A DNA stretch of 64,000 bases, taken from the NCBI RefSeq assembly GCF_003584645.1, contig NZ_AP017928.1, positions 4,478,833-4,542,832 of the forward strand, given 5' to 3'. Of the stretch, positions 15,029 to 22,559 are shown piece after piece. Made by a program: the position numbers and the translations under genes. This stretch comes from Methylocaldum marinum (GTDB lineage Bacteria; Pseudomonadota; Gammaproteobacteria; Methylococcales; Methylococcaceae). The number at the start of each line of letters is the position of its first letter. Position 1 is the first letter of the stretch. The notes under the pieces were generated by a model that worked only from the letters and a program-made list of their open reading frames with translations, was not told where the DNA came from and made no database searches.

Positions 15029-15283
15029 TCAATGCTTGGAAGTCCGGCCGCTGGCCTTCAGGCGGCGGTACTCCGCGTCCAGGGCATTTTCCGCGTGTCT
15101 GACGACGGATTCCCCCGCGGTTCCCGCGGTAAACAGGAAGAAGCCGCGAAGCTGATTCCGGTACATCAAATAACCCAGGTCGACATTGCCGCCGCGGCGG
15201 ACGTAATCGGCCAGGCGGGTCACTATCGACTGGCAGGCTGCCTGAAGATCGTCGAGGGAAATGTTCGATTCATCGGGCGGCAT
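15029..15283 (-). CDS. small conserved-looking protein, unknown
   Basis: An 84-residue, probably soluble helical protein (DESNISLDDLQAACQSIVTR, then YRNQLRGFFLFTAGTAGESV and AENALDAEYRRLKASG). It overlaps the upstream DNA-binding gene by 14 bp, which argues for co-translation. I do not recognise a family. Its place beside a divergent helix-turn-helix pair suggests a small mobile or phage-derived unit. Confidence 0.55.
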   Translation of the reverse strand: MPPDESNISLDDLQAACQSIVTRLADYVRRGGNVDLGYLMYRNQLRGFFLFTAGTAGESVVRHAENALDAEYRRLKASGRTSKH

Positions 15284-15521
15284 CGATGTTTTTTTCCCTT
15301 AATTCGATCTCGAAATCGCTGTCGTGTTCGAGGCAGCGCAGGGTGAGCTTGACCATGTTGATCAATCGATGCTTGCCGATGACGATGCTGTCCACCTGAC
15401 CCCGGTCGACCCAGCCTTCGACCACCCCCGGCGAGACCCCGACCAGTTCCGCGAACTTCTCCCGGTGCATCACCTGCACGTGCGGCAGCAACAGCACTTG
15501 ACGGATGGCCTGTTCGTCCAT
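15270..15521 (-). CDS. small helix-turn-helix DNA-binding protein (Cox/excisionase-like)
   Basis: An 83-residue protein. VQVMHREKFAELVGVSPGVV followed by EGWVDRGQVDSIVIGKHRLI fits the winged helix-turn-helix of MerR/excisionase-type phage regulators (recognition helix, then a short strand ending in a basic residue). GAGGGGACATT precedes ATG 15521. It is divergent from an XRE-type repressor at 15603 with 81 bp between the starts, the classical lysogeny-switch arrangement. The family is assigned from pattern only; it could also be a replication-initiation regulator of a filamentous phage. Confidence 0.65.
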   Translation of the reverse strand: MDEQAIRQVLLLPHVQVMHREKFAELVGVSPGVVEGWVDRGQVDSIVIGKHRLINMVKLTLRCLEHDSDFEIELREKNIDAAR

Positions 15522-15602
15522 AATGTCCCCTCGTTGCGTTACATTGCGAAATAACATGCGATCAGTACATGTATTCTATACAGTACGGTAAATAGTACAA
15601 GT

Positions 15603-15908
15603 ATGAAATCCAGTCTTGACGAATTTGCCGCGAACGACCGAATCAAACAGCTCCGTAAGACCTTGCGCCTGACCCGCGACGAGTTCGCTCAGAAGACGGG
15701 GATAGGCACCAACCAGCTCAGCAATCTGGAGCACAAAAAGCAGAAGGTATACGCCTGGCATATCGAGGCGATTTCCAACGAATGGCCGCAATACGGCTAC
15801 TGGCTGAGCACGGGAAAGGTTCTGCCCGATGCCGGACAGATCAGTCCTGAAATCGAGGAACCCCACGGACACCTGAAAGTGGCCGAGCCGCCGCCGGAGC
15901 GGCGCTGA
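15603..15908 (+). CDS. XRE-type helix-turn-helix repressor (phage-like)
   Basis: A 101-residue protein. The N-terminal part is a lambda-repressor-like helix-turn-helix: RIKQLRKTLRLTRDEFAQKT followed by GIGTNQLSNLEHKKQKVYAW. The next stretch, HIEAISNEWPQYGYWLSTGK, is typical of small phage repressors in which the HTH is followed by WPxYxYWLxTG. The tail is proline-rich and acidic and probably disordered. It is divergent from the excisionase-like gene and likely controls the shared 81-bp region, which is AT-richer than its surroundings (TACATGTATTCTATACAGTA contains imperfect dyads). Confidence 0.75.
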   Translation: MKSSLDEFAANDRIKQLRKTLRLTRDEFAQKTGIGTNQLSNLEHKKQKVYAWHIEAISNEWPQYGYWLSTGKVLPDAGQISPEIEEPHGHLKVAEPPPERR

Positions 15909-15957
15909 CGAGAGGGGAAGGGCCGGTCCGGGCCGAGCCTCGGGTTTTTCGCCGCGA

Positions 15958-16222
15958 TCGTCTGATGCCATTCGGCATTCGAGTGAAGATTCATCGTAGG
16001 ATGGGTAGAGCGGAGCGAAACCCATCGCTGGCGGGTTAGCCCTTCGCCCGGACTCAGGACAGGCCCTTCGACAGGCTCCGCGTAACCCACCGATTGGAAG
16101 TCGCCCGGTGGGTTACGGCGCACGCGACGCGCAGTGATGGGTCATCGGTCAGCGCTGATGTGCGCCTAACCCGCCCTACGAGAATTAATTCCAGATTAAA
16201 AGCGATCTGGAATAAGCTCGGT
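15958..16222. repeat. interspersed repeat family, copy B
   Basis: The most complete left side: TGATGCCATTCGGCATTCGA, TAGGATGGGTAGAGCGGAGC, AGCCCTTCGCCCGGACTCAG, CGACAGGCTCCGCGTAACCC, then GGTGGGTTACGGCGCACGCG and GCGCCTAACCCGCCCTACGA, ending AATTAATTCCAGATTAAAAG with CGATCTGGAATAA. The end block ATTCCAGAT...ATCTGGAAT is itself an inverted repeat. The remaining 16223-16610 has no gene that I trust. Confidence 0.8.
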
Positions 16223-16610
16223 GGGTCGATACGCTTTTTGCCCGCCGCTCGTCGAACCGACTCCGATCTTGTCGCAACGGCTCGTAAGCCACAGCCGACA
16301 CAAAAATCAGCCAGCGCTTACATCCCTTTTTCCGGGGATTTCGCGAAAATGCATCACCATTCCGACGCCGTGTATCCGGGATGTTAATCCCGGTGAATGT
16401 CGGTGGGGGCGAATGGGACGCACAGACCCGCGAGCCGTTCGGGAGCGTCTACAGTCACCGCTGCAGCCGCATCGGCCAAGCGCCCTTCCCGAGGCGGCTT
16501 TCTCTGAATAACCGAAATCCGGAATCTCGTTTACCGCAGCGGACACTCGACCCACCGGCGCGATTCCTCGGAGCCGGGCGTCCCGATACGAAGCCAGGAG
16601 GCATAAGTTC

Positions 16611-16991
16611 ATGGTAAGGCTGTTGTCGACATTGATGGTCGTTGCCGCCCTGTCGGCCTGTGACATGGTGGGGCATATGAAGGAAACCATCGCTCACTTG
16701 AATCAAGCGGCAGAGAGTATCGAGAAGCAGCCCGGCAAGCAGGCGCAGGTGGTAGCCAGCTATGAGAATGGAACGCTGGCCGCCGTGACGGTCACCTTCG
16801 CCGAACCACCCGCCGTCGCGGTCGACGAGCTTGGACGCATTGCGCGCAAGGCGGTGATCGAAACGTTCAAGGCCGAGCCCGGCGAATTGATCATCTCGCT
16901 CGTGTTCGCGAAAGAGGTCTCCGCGATCTCGGGAATTCAAGAACCCGCATGCCCGGATGCTTCCGGGCGGCCGACTCCTCTCTGCAATTGA
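16611..16991 (+). CDS. small lipoprotein, unknown function
   Basis: A 126-residue protein with a lipoprotein signal peptide: MVRLLSTLMVVAALSACDMV, where LSAC is the lipobox and the Cys near residue 17 would be lipidated. The mature part is amphipathic and charged (HMKETIAHLNQAAESIEKQP) followed by a mixed alpha/beta stretch. GGAGG lies 10 bases before the ATG. The C-terminal tail is Pro/Cys-rich and overlaps the upstream part of the methyltransferase frame. No family recognised. Confidence 0.75.
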   Translation: MVRLLSTLMVVAALSACDMVGHMKETIAHLNQAAESIEKQPGKQAQVVASYENGTLAAVTVTFAEPPAVAVDELGRIARKAVIETFKAEPGELIISLVFAKEVSAISGIQEPACPDASGRPTPLCN

Positions 16992-17059
16992 GCGCTCCCA
17001 TGGCAGCCGCCGAGTTCAATTGCGAGCCTCTCCACCTACCCATCCGGGAAAGCCAAGAT

Positions 17060-18049
17060 ATGACTACTCTCTCGCCTGAACCCATCGTCCAGCTCGCCGG
17101 CGGCTTTATGGCAGCCAAACATTTGTTCGTGGCGAACGAGATCGGCTTGTTCGACAAGCTGGCGGCGGGGCCGGCCTCCCTGGACGAACTGGCCGAGTTC
17201 ACCGGGGTTGCCCGCCCGCGCGTCCGCATCCTGGCCGATGCGCTGGTCGTGCTGGGCCTCATCGAGCGGCACGACGACCGCTATCGGAACGGGCCGGTTG
17301 CGGCGGCATTCCTGAGCGGCGACGGGCCGACCGATCTCCGGCCGTTCCTGCGCTTCTGGAACCATATCGCTTACCCGATGTGGATGAATCTGGAACCGGC
17401 GATTCGAACCGGGCAAGCGCAGGGAACCCTGGCGCTGTCCGGGGAGCGCCAGCGGATTTTTTCGGAGGGCGTCGAGGCGATACAAGCGCTTCCGGCGACG
17501 GCCTTGCCGACGGCCTATGACTTCAGCCGTCATCGCCGTGTTCTCGACCTCGGCGGCGGGACCGGTTCATGGCTGATCAGGCTGTTAGGGGCATACCCGT
17601 CGCTCGAGGCCACCCTGTTCGAGTTGCCGAACGCGGCGGCCGTCGCCCGGGAGCGGCTCGCGGGCGATCCCTGCGGACCGCGGGTGGAGGTTTTGGCCGG
17701 GAATTTCTTCACGGAGTCGATTCCGGCCGGCCATGACGCCGTGCTCATCGCCAATGTCCTGCATTTGCTTTCGCCGGAGCGCAATCTCGATCTGCTTCGG
17801 CGTATTCGCGCACGCGTTTCGGACGGCACCCGCCTTCTGCTGGCGGATTTCTGGACCGATCCGACCCATACCGATCCGCCCTTCGCCGCGCTGATGGCCG
17901 CCGAGTTTTTCGTGATCACGGGAGAAGGCGACGTCTACAGCGAGGAGGAGGCGAGCCTTTGGCTCCGCGAAACCGGGTGGCGGACCGTGGAGCGCAAGCC
18001 CTTGGCAGGCGCTGTGAGCCTGCTGGTCGCCGAGGCGGCAGAACGATGA
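17060..18049 (+). CDS. SAM-dependent O-methyltransferase (acetylserotonin/hydroxyindole O-MT-like)
   Basis: A protein of about 329 residues. The N-terminal winged-helix dimerisation domain is visible in FVANEIGLFDKLAAGPASLD and FTGVARPRVRILADALVVLG. The catalytic domain carries the SAM-binding glycine motif RRVLDLGGGTGSWLIRLLGA, then EATLFELPNAAAVARERL, and VLIANVLHLLSPERNLDLLR and LLADFWTDPTHTDPPFAAL. This two-domain layout belongs to the class of plant-type O-methyltransferases acting on phenols and polyketides. ATG 17060 is the best start before the conserved part; 17000 is possible. Its neighbours give no pathway; a role with the polyketide cluster at 29-50 kb is only speculation. Confidence 0.85.
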   Translation: MTTLSPEPIVQLAGGFMAAKHLFVANEIGLFDKLAAGPASLDELAEFTGVARPRVRILADALVVLGLIERHDDRYRNGPVAAAFLSGDGPTDLRPFLRFWNHIAYPMWMNLEPAIRTGQAQGTLALSGERQRIFSEGVEAIQALPATALPTAYDFSRHRRVLDLGGGTGSWLIRLLGAYPSLEATLFELPNAAAVARERLAGDPCGPRVEVLAGNFFTESIPAGHDAVLIANVLHLLSPERNLDLLRRIRARVSDGTRLLLADFWTDPTHTDPPFAALMAAEFFVITGEGDVYSEEEASLWLRETGWRTVERKPLAGAVSLLVAEAAER

Positions 18050-18566
18050 TACGCGGACGAAAGCGTACGGCGGCGGCCCGGACCTGCCAGCTCCTGTTCA
18101 GCTGTACCTATACGGAACCGCGTGGCGTTCATTTCGGCTTCAGGCTGGCGGTCGGCCGAGAACCGAATGCGCGGCTTTCCGTAAATGTGTGGGGCCGTCG
18201 CGGATTCGTGTTTAGCCTTTCGATCGGCATGTTGGGTCCCGTTCGGGCGGAACCGGTGCGATCCATTCCGTATACGTCTCGGAACAACGGTGTTTAACTG
18301 TCTGTCGAAGACTTGTTTCGGTTTTGAACGAAGGCGTATCGCATTTGAAGCTCACTGCCTCTGCCTCGATACGGGGATGGAATTGTAGGGGACGAGGGCT
18401 TCCGAGCGTTACATGCGCTGAACGAGTGTCCGAGTCGTTACTGTGCGTAAAGCAAGTAAAGCGCTATTCGAATCGCCCTCACCCCATCCCTTTCCCAAAG
18501 GGAGAGGGGGCTCCTGTGGCCTTAATTTCTTGACTATCAGTACGTGGAACAGGGAGATAAGGGATT
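18050..18566. other. intergenic region with a dispersed repeat
   Basis: No convincing gene in 517 bases. The stretch GTGCGTAAAGCAAGTAAAGC, then GCTATTCGAATCGCCCTCAC and CCCATCC (18443-18489), reappears in inverted orientation at about 62598-62653. It is followed by CCCTTTCCCAAAGGGAGAGG, a short palindrome of a kind common in proteobacterial intergenic DNA. Confidence 0.6.
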
Positions 18567-19049
18567 ATGAAAACCGATCGACACATTTTCCGGAAGGTCA
18601 TCCTCGCGCTGTTGCTGTCGCTAGGCTTGATGTCGGCCGCTGTCCATGCTGTCGACGACGAAGGCGACATCAGAAGACCTCCCCGGAATCTTCTCTCCAA
18701 CCCCAACTTTTCCGTCGTTTTGCCGAAAGATTGGACTCGCGATGCGTTCATCTTTTCCGAGGATCTGTTCCTGTTTCGGCAACAGGGCCGGAATATCGGA
18801 CAGGTTGGTATTTCCATACCGGCTGACGTGCCGAACGACGTCAGGTGGATACAGACCGTCGATATCGAGCCCAACCGAACTTATCGTTTGTCGGGGTGGA
18901 TCAGGACTCAAGATGTTGGGCACACGAGCGAATTCATCGACGTGGGCGCGAATCTTTCATTGCTGAATTGGGGCTCCGGCCAAGGCATCATCGACATCGT
19001 TACCAAACCTTTGTTAGCGTAAACCAAACATTGAAATAAGGAGATAATT

Positions 19050-19358
19050 ATGGAGTTCGAGTGGGATGAGAACAAAAGGTTGAAGACCTTGAGAGAGAGG
19101 AAGATTGATTTCGTTGACATGATTGACCTATGGGATGATCCAAGGCGGCAAGAAGTAAGGGATCTACGAAACAACTACGGAGAGCCGAGATTTCAGACCA
19201 TCGGTCAATCTAAATTCAACATATATTTTGTTGTTTATACTGAACGCGTGTATGAGGATGGTGCAGAGGTAATCCGAATTATTTCAGCTCGGAGAGCGAA
19301 CAAAAAGGAGCGCGAGATGTATGAAAATCGAACATTCTCAGCGAGGATAGTCTCATGA
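19050..19358 (+). CDS. brnT: BrnT-family RNase toxin
   Basis: A 102-residue protein matching BrnT, a RelE-fold ribosome-independent RNase. Signatures: FEWDENKRLKTLRERKIDF at the N-terminus, VDMIDLWDDPRR, then GEPRFQTIGQSKFNIYFVVY and the C-terminal VIRIISARRANKKEREMYEN, which contains the Arg-rich active-site strand. AAGGAG sits 9 bases before the ATG. It overlaps the downstream antitoxin by 4 bp (ATGA). It is the first gene of the cassette and starts 36 bases after the recombination point, so it may use a promoter in the host gene or in the cassette lead. Confidence 0.92.
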   Translation: MEFEWDENKRLKTLRERKIDFVDMIDLWDDPRRQEVRDLRNNYGEPRFQTIGQSKFNIYFVVYTERVYEDGAEVIRIISARRANKKEREMYENRTFSARIVS

Positions 19359-19549
19359 AAGAAAGAATTGTGCGTCGCACCAAAGAAGAGATAAAGAAAA
19401 TGAGAGGTAAAACCGATCATGTATACGTTGGCAACACGTCTGATAAGGAAATAGAGCGGCAGGTTGAAAATGATCCAGATAGCTATATTCCTACTGAAGA
19501 AGAACTTAAGAAGTTTAAGCCAGTGAAAAAGGATGACTCAAATGAATAA
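19355..19549 (+). CDS. brnA: BrnA-like antitoxin
   Basis: A 64-residue acidic/basic protein following brnT with an ATGA overlap. The opening KERIVRRTKEEIKKMRGKTD is typical of short BrnA-like antitoxins (IVRYT-EEL-MRG-TDW). Its tail DPDSYIPTEEELKKFKPVKK keeps the D-P-E-E-L-K-P pattern, but no full ribbon-helix-helix DNA-binding domain is present, so it may neutralise without strong autoregulation. Function is inferred from position and family pattern. Confidence 0.82.
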   Translation: MKERIVRRTKEEIKKMRGKTDHVYVGNTSDKEIERQVENDPDSYIPTEEELKKFKPVKKDDSNE

Positions 19550-19679
19550 AGATACTAAGAATCTATCCAGTAAAGAAAAAATTGTCCGAGTTTCGAAGAA
19601 AGATAAAGGAAAACTGAAGGGTGCTACGAACTGGGCTGCTTTGGTAGCAGAGGAAAGAAAGGAAAATCCAAAAAAATAA
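19542..19679 (+). CDS. second short antitoxin-like peptide (45 aa)
   Basis: This frame overlaps the 3' end of the BrnA-like gene by 8 bp and encodes KEKIVRVSKKDKGKLKGATN followed by WAALVAEERKENPKK. It resembles the N-terminal half of the preceding BrnA-like protein (KERIVRRTKEEIKKMRGKTD), so it looks like a paralogous or truncated antitoxin. It ends 2 bp before the attC site. It may assist neutralisation or be a remnant of an older antitoxin. Confidence 0.6.
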   Translation: MNKDTKNLSSKEKIVRVSKKDKGKLKGATNWAALVAEERKENPKK

Positions 19680-19681
19680 TA

Positions 19682-19738
19682 CGCTAACAAAAAGCTCAAG
19701 CGGACGCTGAAAATCGCGCCGCTTAGCTTGGCGTTCGG
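19682..19738 (+). repeat. attC recombination site of the gene cassette
   Basis: The R'' box is CGCTAAC (19682-19688). The L'' side is AGCTCAAGCGGACGC and the L' side GCGCCGCTTAGCTTGGC; these pair except for one extra C and one extra A, the extrahelical bases that orient attC sites. The R' cut is G^TT at 19733/19734. The spacer TGAAAATC forms the hairpin loop. The site is about 52 bp, short and typical of class 1 or chromosomal integron cassettes. Confidence 0.88.
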
Positions 19739-20052
19739 TACCAATCGGTGGACCTATCGGGAGGTACAGTTTCATTCGGGGCCGCATACCCGGGCGACCG
19801 TGGCATTGCGAGTCGGCTTCTTTTCCGGCACGACCACGGGTACGGCTTGGTTTCGTGACGTCCGTCTCCAGAGAGTCCGGTAGCGGAAGCGGTTAGGGTC
19901 TTGGTTCGGGGACAATGCTCAACGGAGTGAAGCGCATCGTTTTCGGTGGGCTTCGCATGCTCGGCCCATCCCCTGTTAGCGAAGCAAAGTCGTTTTCAAT
20001 CAGCGCTTCCTTCGGGTAAAGTCGGTCCGAACCAAAAGGATTTGGAGGCGTT

Positions 20053-20325
20053 ATGCGAGTCGTGTTCTTCGCCTTGTTAGGACTGATCGTCGGGTGTGCG
20101 TCCGATCCCTCGGCGCGGCAAAAGCTGGCCGCGGCGATTCAGACTCAGTGTTTGGCCGAATCGAAGAAATTCCTCGAGAGCGGCGCGGCAAAGGCTTATT
20201 TCACGCGCTGCGTCGATAGCCGGTTGTCGGCTTTGGGTGAAGATCCGATCTATGACCCCGGTTTCGAGCAGCGATGGCCGGAGTTCGAAACTCCCGCAAC
20301 CGGGCAGATTTTCGAGGAGAGATAG
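20053..20325 (+). CDS. small lipoprotein, unknown function
   Basis: A 90-residue protein. The N-terminus MRVVFFALLGLIVGCASDPS is a lipoprotein signal with Cys at residue 15. The mature part, LAAAIQTQCLAESKKFLESG and AYFTRCVDSRLSALGEDPIY, has two further cysteines that could form a disulfide. GGAGG sits 5 bases before the ATG. No family recognised. It is followed by repeat copy C. Confidence 0.7.
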   Translation: MRVVFFALLGLIVGCASDPSARQKLAAAIQTQCLAESKKFLESGAAKAYFTRCVDSRLSALGEDPIYDPGFEQRWPEFETPATGQIFEER

Positions 20326-20349
20326 TCCCGATCGTGCCGCAAGCCGTGG

Positions 20350-20585
20350 ACTGGGAAAACGACTTATTCCGCGGAGCGAAACCCGTCGATGGCGGGTTAG
20401 TCCTTCGACAGGCTCAGGACAGGTTCGAGGTCGCTTGGTGGGTTACGGCGCACGCAAAGCAAAGTGGTTGGTCGTCAGCCGGTGCCGGTGTGCGCCTAAC
20501 CCACCATCGATGGGTTTCGCTTCGCTCTACCTATCCTACGAAAAATCAATTCCTTGCTGAAGGCGATTTGGAATTATCCCCCAGC
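20350..20585. repeat. interspersed repeat family, copy C, overlapping the CHAT gene 3' end
   Basis: It shares CGGAGCGAAACCCGTCGATG, GGTGGGTTACGGCGCACGCA and TGTGCGCCTAACCCACC with copies A and B, and uniquely keeps the inverted right arm CCATCGATGGGTTTCGCTTC followed by GCTCTACCTATCCTACG. It ends AATCAATTCC...GCGATTTGGAATTA, corresponding to the end of copy B. The stop codon of the CHAT gene (20546) is inside it. Confidence 0.8.
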
Positions 20586-22558
20586 GCCGCCAGAGCGACT
20601 TTGGCCAGGTCGTTCCAATGGTCGCGCGCCCAATATTCGAGATAGCGCCTGAACTGGCGCTGGGTCGAAAGAACCGGGAAGGCATCGGCGCCGAGCAAGT
20701 GGAGCATTTCTTCGCAGTATTTCCGGATGTCCTTTTCCGCCTGCGTGGGCCGGAATCGCTGCCCGCCATAAGCAACCCCCAGCAGCGAGAGTTCGGCCAG
20801 GGTGGCCAGTACGTAGGCGCGCTGTTCGCCGGTCGTCTTGCAGAGCTGCCATTCGGAGATCTGGCGGGCGGCGTCCCACCACAGGCCGTAGTCCTTCGCG
20901 AGCGAATGCCAGGCTTCGGGGCTGTCGGCGAGAATCGGCGTCGCCAGCATCGAGAGATATTGAGCGATCGACCAGGGATTGGACGGTTCGATCTCCAGCA
21001 CTTCGCGATAGAGATCGCGAGCGGACTCATAGGCTTTCAGTCCTTCCGTCCGCTTCTCGCGAGCCGCCTCGTCAGCTCCGGTATCGGTCTCGGCGATCAG
21101 GAAATAGGCGATGCCGATGCGCTTTTCGCTGGCCGCGGCCATTCCGAGTCGCTCTGCCTTTTTCTTGGGCGATTTCTCGGTAATGGGTTCGGCGCACCAA
21201 GCCTCGAGTTCGGCGCGGATCGACGCGCATAAAGCTTTCAGTTCCTCGTCGCGCTGATCGGGTTTGCGCATTGCGGAAGATTTCCGGCCATCCGTGTTGG
21301 CACCGACCAGTTCGTCGATGCGGTCGAACTTCACGTTTAACCGTTTGCGGACGCGTTCGTCGCGGAAGGCCTCCACCTGCTGCTCGAAATTCCAGGGCAC
21401 GGCGGCGTAGCAGACGATGCTGGCCCAGTCATGGGTGCCGGGCGAATCGGTGCGCAGCCGCTGGCGCAGATCGTAGAGCACCCAGCGCGGATCGGCGCCG
21501 CTCAGGAGACCGCTGTAAATGACCTCGGCGGCGATGGACGAGGCCCGCATCCAGAGCGGGAATTGCGAGGCGACGACCCAGGGAATGCCGGCCGCGTGCA
21601 GTTCGTGGGCGATGCTGCCTCCGGGTGTCAGCACCGAATTGATATTGCCGGAATCGCAGGTCGCCAGGGTGACCATGCTGGGGCGGGACTTGGTATTGCC
21701 GGAGGCGTCCCGCGCCGTGAGCACGATCGCCAGGCGTTCGCCGTCGACCACGTCGCCTTGCGCGGGATCGGCATCGCTACACAGCAGGATGCCGTAGCGG
21801 CGGTCGCCGGCCTCGAAGAGCGGCGCGCCGTGGGCCAGGATGTGCACGTGCGTGTACGGGGTGGCGCAGCAGGCTTCACGAATCTCCTCCAGGCTGGCAT
21901 CGGGCAGCACCGTCAGGATTTTCTTGACCTCGGCAATGCGCTCTTTGTTGGTGTCCTTGATCTTGACCCAGGGTTCGATCGCGCGCCGCAGGGCTTCCAA
22001 ATGGTCTTGCGCGGGCACTTCCGGAATGTCGCCGGGCGAAGCGAATGCGAACAGGATGCGCGGCGGGCGGTTCCATTCGACCGGCAGTGGCCGGCCGCGC
22101 CTGACCTCGCGGGTCATCACGATCGGGGTGCGCGACTGCAGAAACAGGGGCGAGCCCGAGCCGGGGAACCCATCGGGCGCGATGGCGGTTTCGAAAGGCA
22201 CCATGCCCAGCTCGAAGGCGGACAGCGAAAGCCGCAGGTGCACCAGTTTTCTGCCGTCGCCCCGCGGATCGGAAAGCTCCGACAGCAGCGACGGAACCTG
22301 CCCCAGCACCCGGCCGATCGCCTCGCCCATTTCCCGCACTTCGGCTTCCCGTTGCGCGGTGGGGACGGTGGTTCCGTAGATTTCGTAGCGCAGGCGCTCG
22401 AGCCGGCTGAGCAGTTGCCGCTGCTCGAACGGCATGTGCACGGTCGCCGGACCGTCGGCGCCGCATAGCGCGAGGTAGGGGGTCAGCGGCGACAGCAATT
22501 GATTGTGCGCCGGGCCCGGCCGCAGCAGTTCCAGCTTGACGTTGCGGATATCGTTCAT
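20546..22558 (-). CDS. CHAT-domain (caspase-like) protein with helical C-terminal region
   Basis: A 670-residue protein. After an N-terminal region (1-150) comes a CHAT peptidase domain (about 165-410). The dyad is visible: His in THVHILAHGAPLFEAGDRRY (about 241) and Cys in SMVTLATCDSGNINSVLTPG (about 300), followed by SIAHELHAAGIPWVVASQFP and LYDLRQRLRTD. The C-terminal third (about 430-660) is helical and TPR-like (LKAYESARDLYREVLEIEPS, NPWSIAQYLSMLA). CHAT proteases are used in bacterial cell-death and defence systems, including the Craspase complex; no gRAMP gene is present here. It is the second gene of an operon with the metallophosphoesterase (1-bp gap). The substrate is unknown. The 3' end lies in a repeat, so the last residues may be repeat-derived. 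Confidence 0.88.
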   Translation of the reverse strand: MNDIRNVKLELLRPGPAHNQLLSPLTPYLALCGADGPATVHMPFEQRQLLSRLERLRYEIYGTTVPTAQREAEVREMGEAIGRVLGQVPSLLSELSDPRGDGRKLVHLRLSLSAFELGMVPFETAIAPDGFPGSGSPLFLQSRTPIVMTREVRRGRPLPVEWNRPPRILFAFASPGDIPEVPAQDHLEALRRAIEPWVKIKDTNKERIAEVKKILTVLPDASLEEIREACCATPYTHVHILAHGAPLFEAGDRRYGILLCSDADPAQGDVVDGERLAIVLTARDASGNTKSRPSMVTLATCDSGNINSVLTPGGSIAHELHAAGIPWVVASQFPLWMRASSIAAEVIYSGLLSGADPRWVLYDLRQRLRTDSPGTHDWASIVCYAAVPWNFEQQVEAFRDERVRKRLNVKFDRIDELVGANTDGRKSSAMRKPDQRDEELKALCASIRAELEAWCAEPITEKSPKKKAERLGMAAASEKRIGIAYFLIAETDTGADEAAREKRTEGLKAYESARDLYREVLEIEPSNPWSIAQYLSMLATPILADSPEAWHSLAKDYGLWWDAARQISEWQLCKTTGEQRAYVLATLAELSLLGVAYGGQRFRPTQAEKDIRKYCEEMLHLLGADAFPVLSTQRQFRRYLEYWARDHWNDLAKVALAALGDNSKSPSARN

Positions 22559-22559
22559 G

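Larger units (their letters stand above)
19014..19733 (+). mobile_element. integron-type gene cassette (720 bp) with BrnT/BrnA module
   Basis: The cassette starts at G^TTAGCG (cut after 19013) and ends at GGCG^TTCGG (cut after 19733), the G^TT cleavage pattern of integron integrases. Its first bases TTAGCG complement the CGCTAAC at the start of its attC, as expected for a circular cassette. The content is AT-rich, unlike the flanks, and encodes a toxin-antitoxin set. No integrase gene, attI or second cassette is visible, so this looks like a single cassette captured at a secondary site inside an unrelated gene. Confidence 0.87.
18567..19883 (+). pseudogene. secreted carbohydrate-binding-like protein split by a gene cassette
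   Basis: The upstream part (18567-19013) codes for a signal peptide (VILALLLSLGLMSAAVHAVD) and the first strands of a jelly-roll domain (NLLSNPNFSVVLPKDW, VDIEPNRTYRLSGWIRTQD), like family 4/9 carbohydrate-binding modules. It stops at TAA 19020-19022, in sequence belonging to the inserted cassette. Joining base 19013 to 19734 gives an unbroken frame (LFGTNRWTYREVQFHSGPHT, ALRVGFFSGTTTGTAWFRDV, RLQRVR, stop at 19883), which supplies the missing strands of the same fold. The restored protein would be 198 residues. The gene is therefore interrupted but could be repaired by precise excision. The ligand is unknown. Confidence 0.88.

Noticed and set aside
20546..22558. CHAT protein as part of a type III-E gRAMP (Craspase) system
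   Set aside because: No gRAMP/Cas7-11-like fusion is present; the local CRISPR system is ordinary multi-subunit Cmr, 10 kb away with unrelated genes between.
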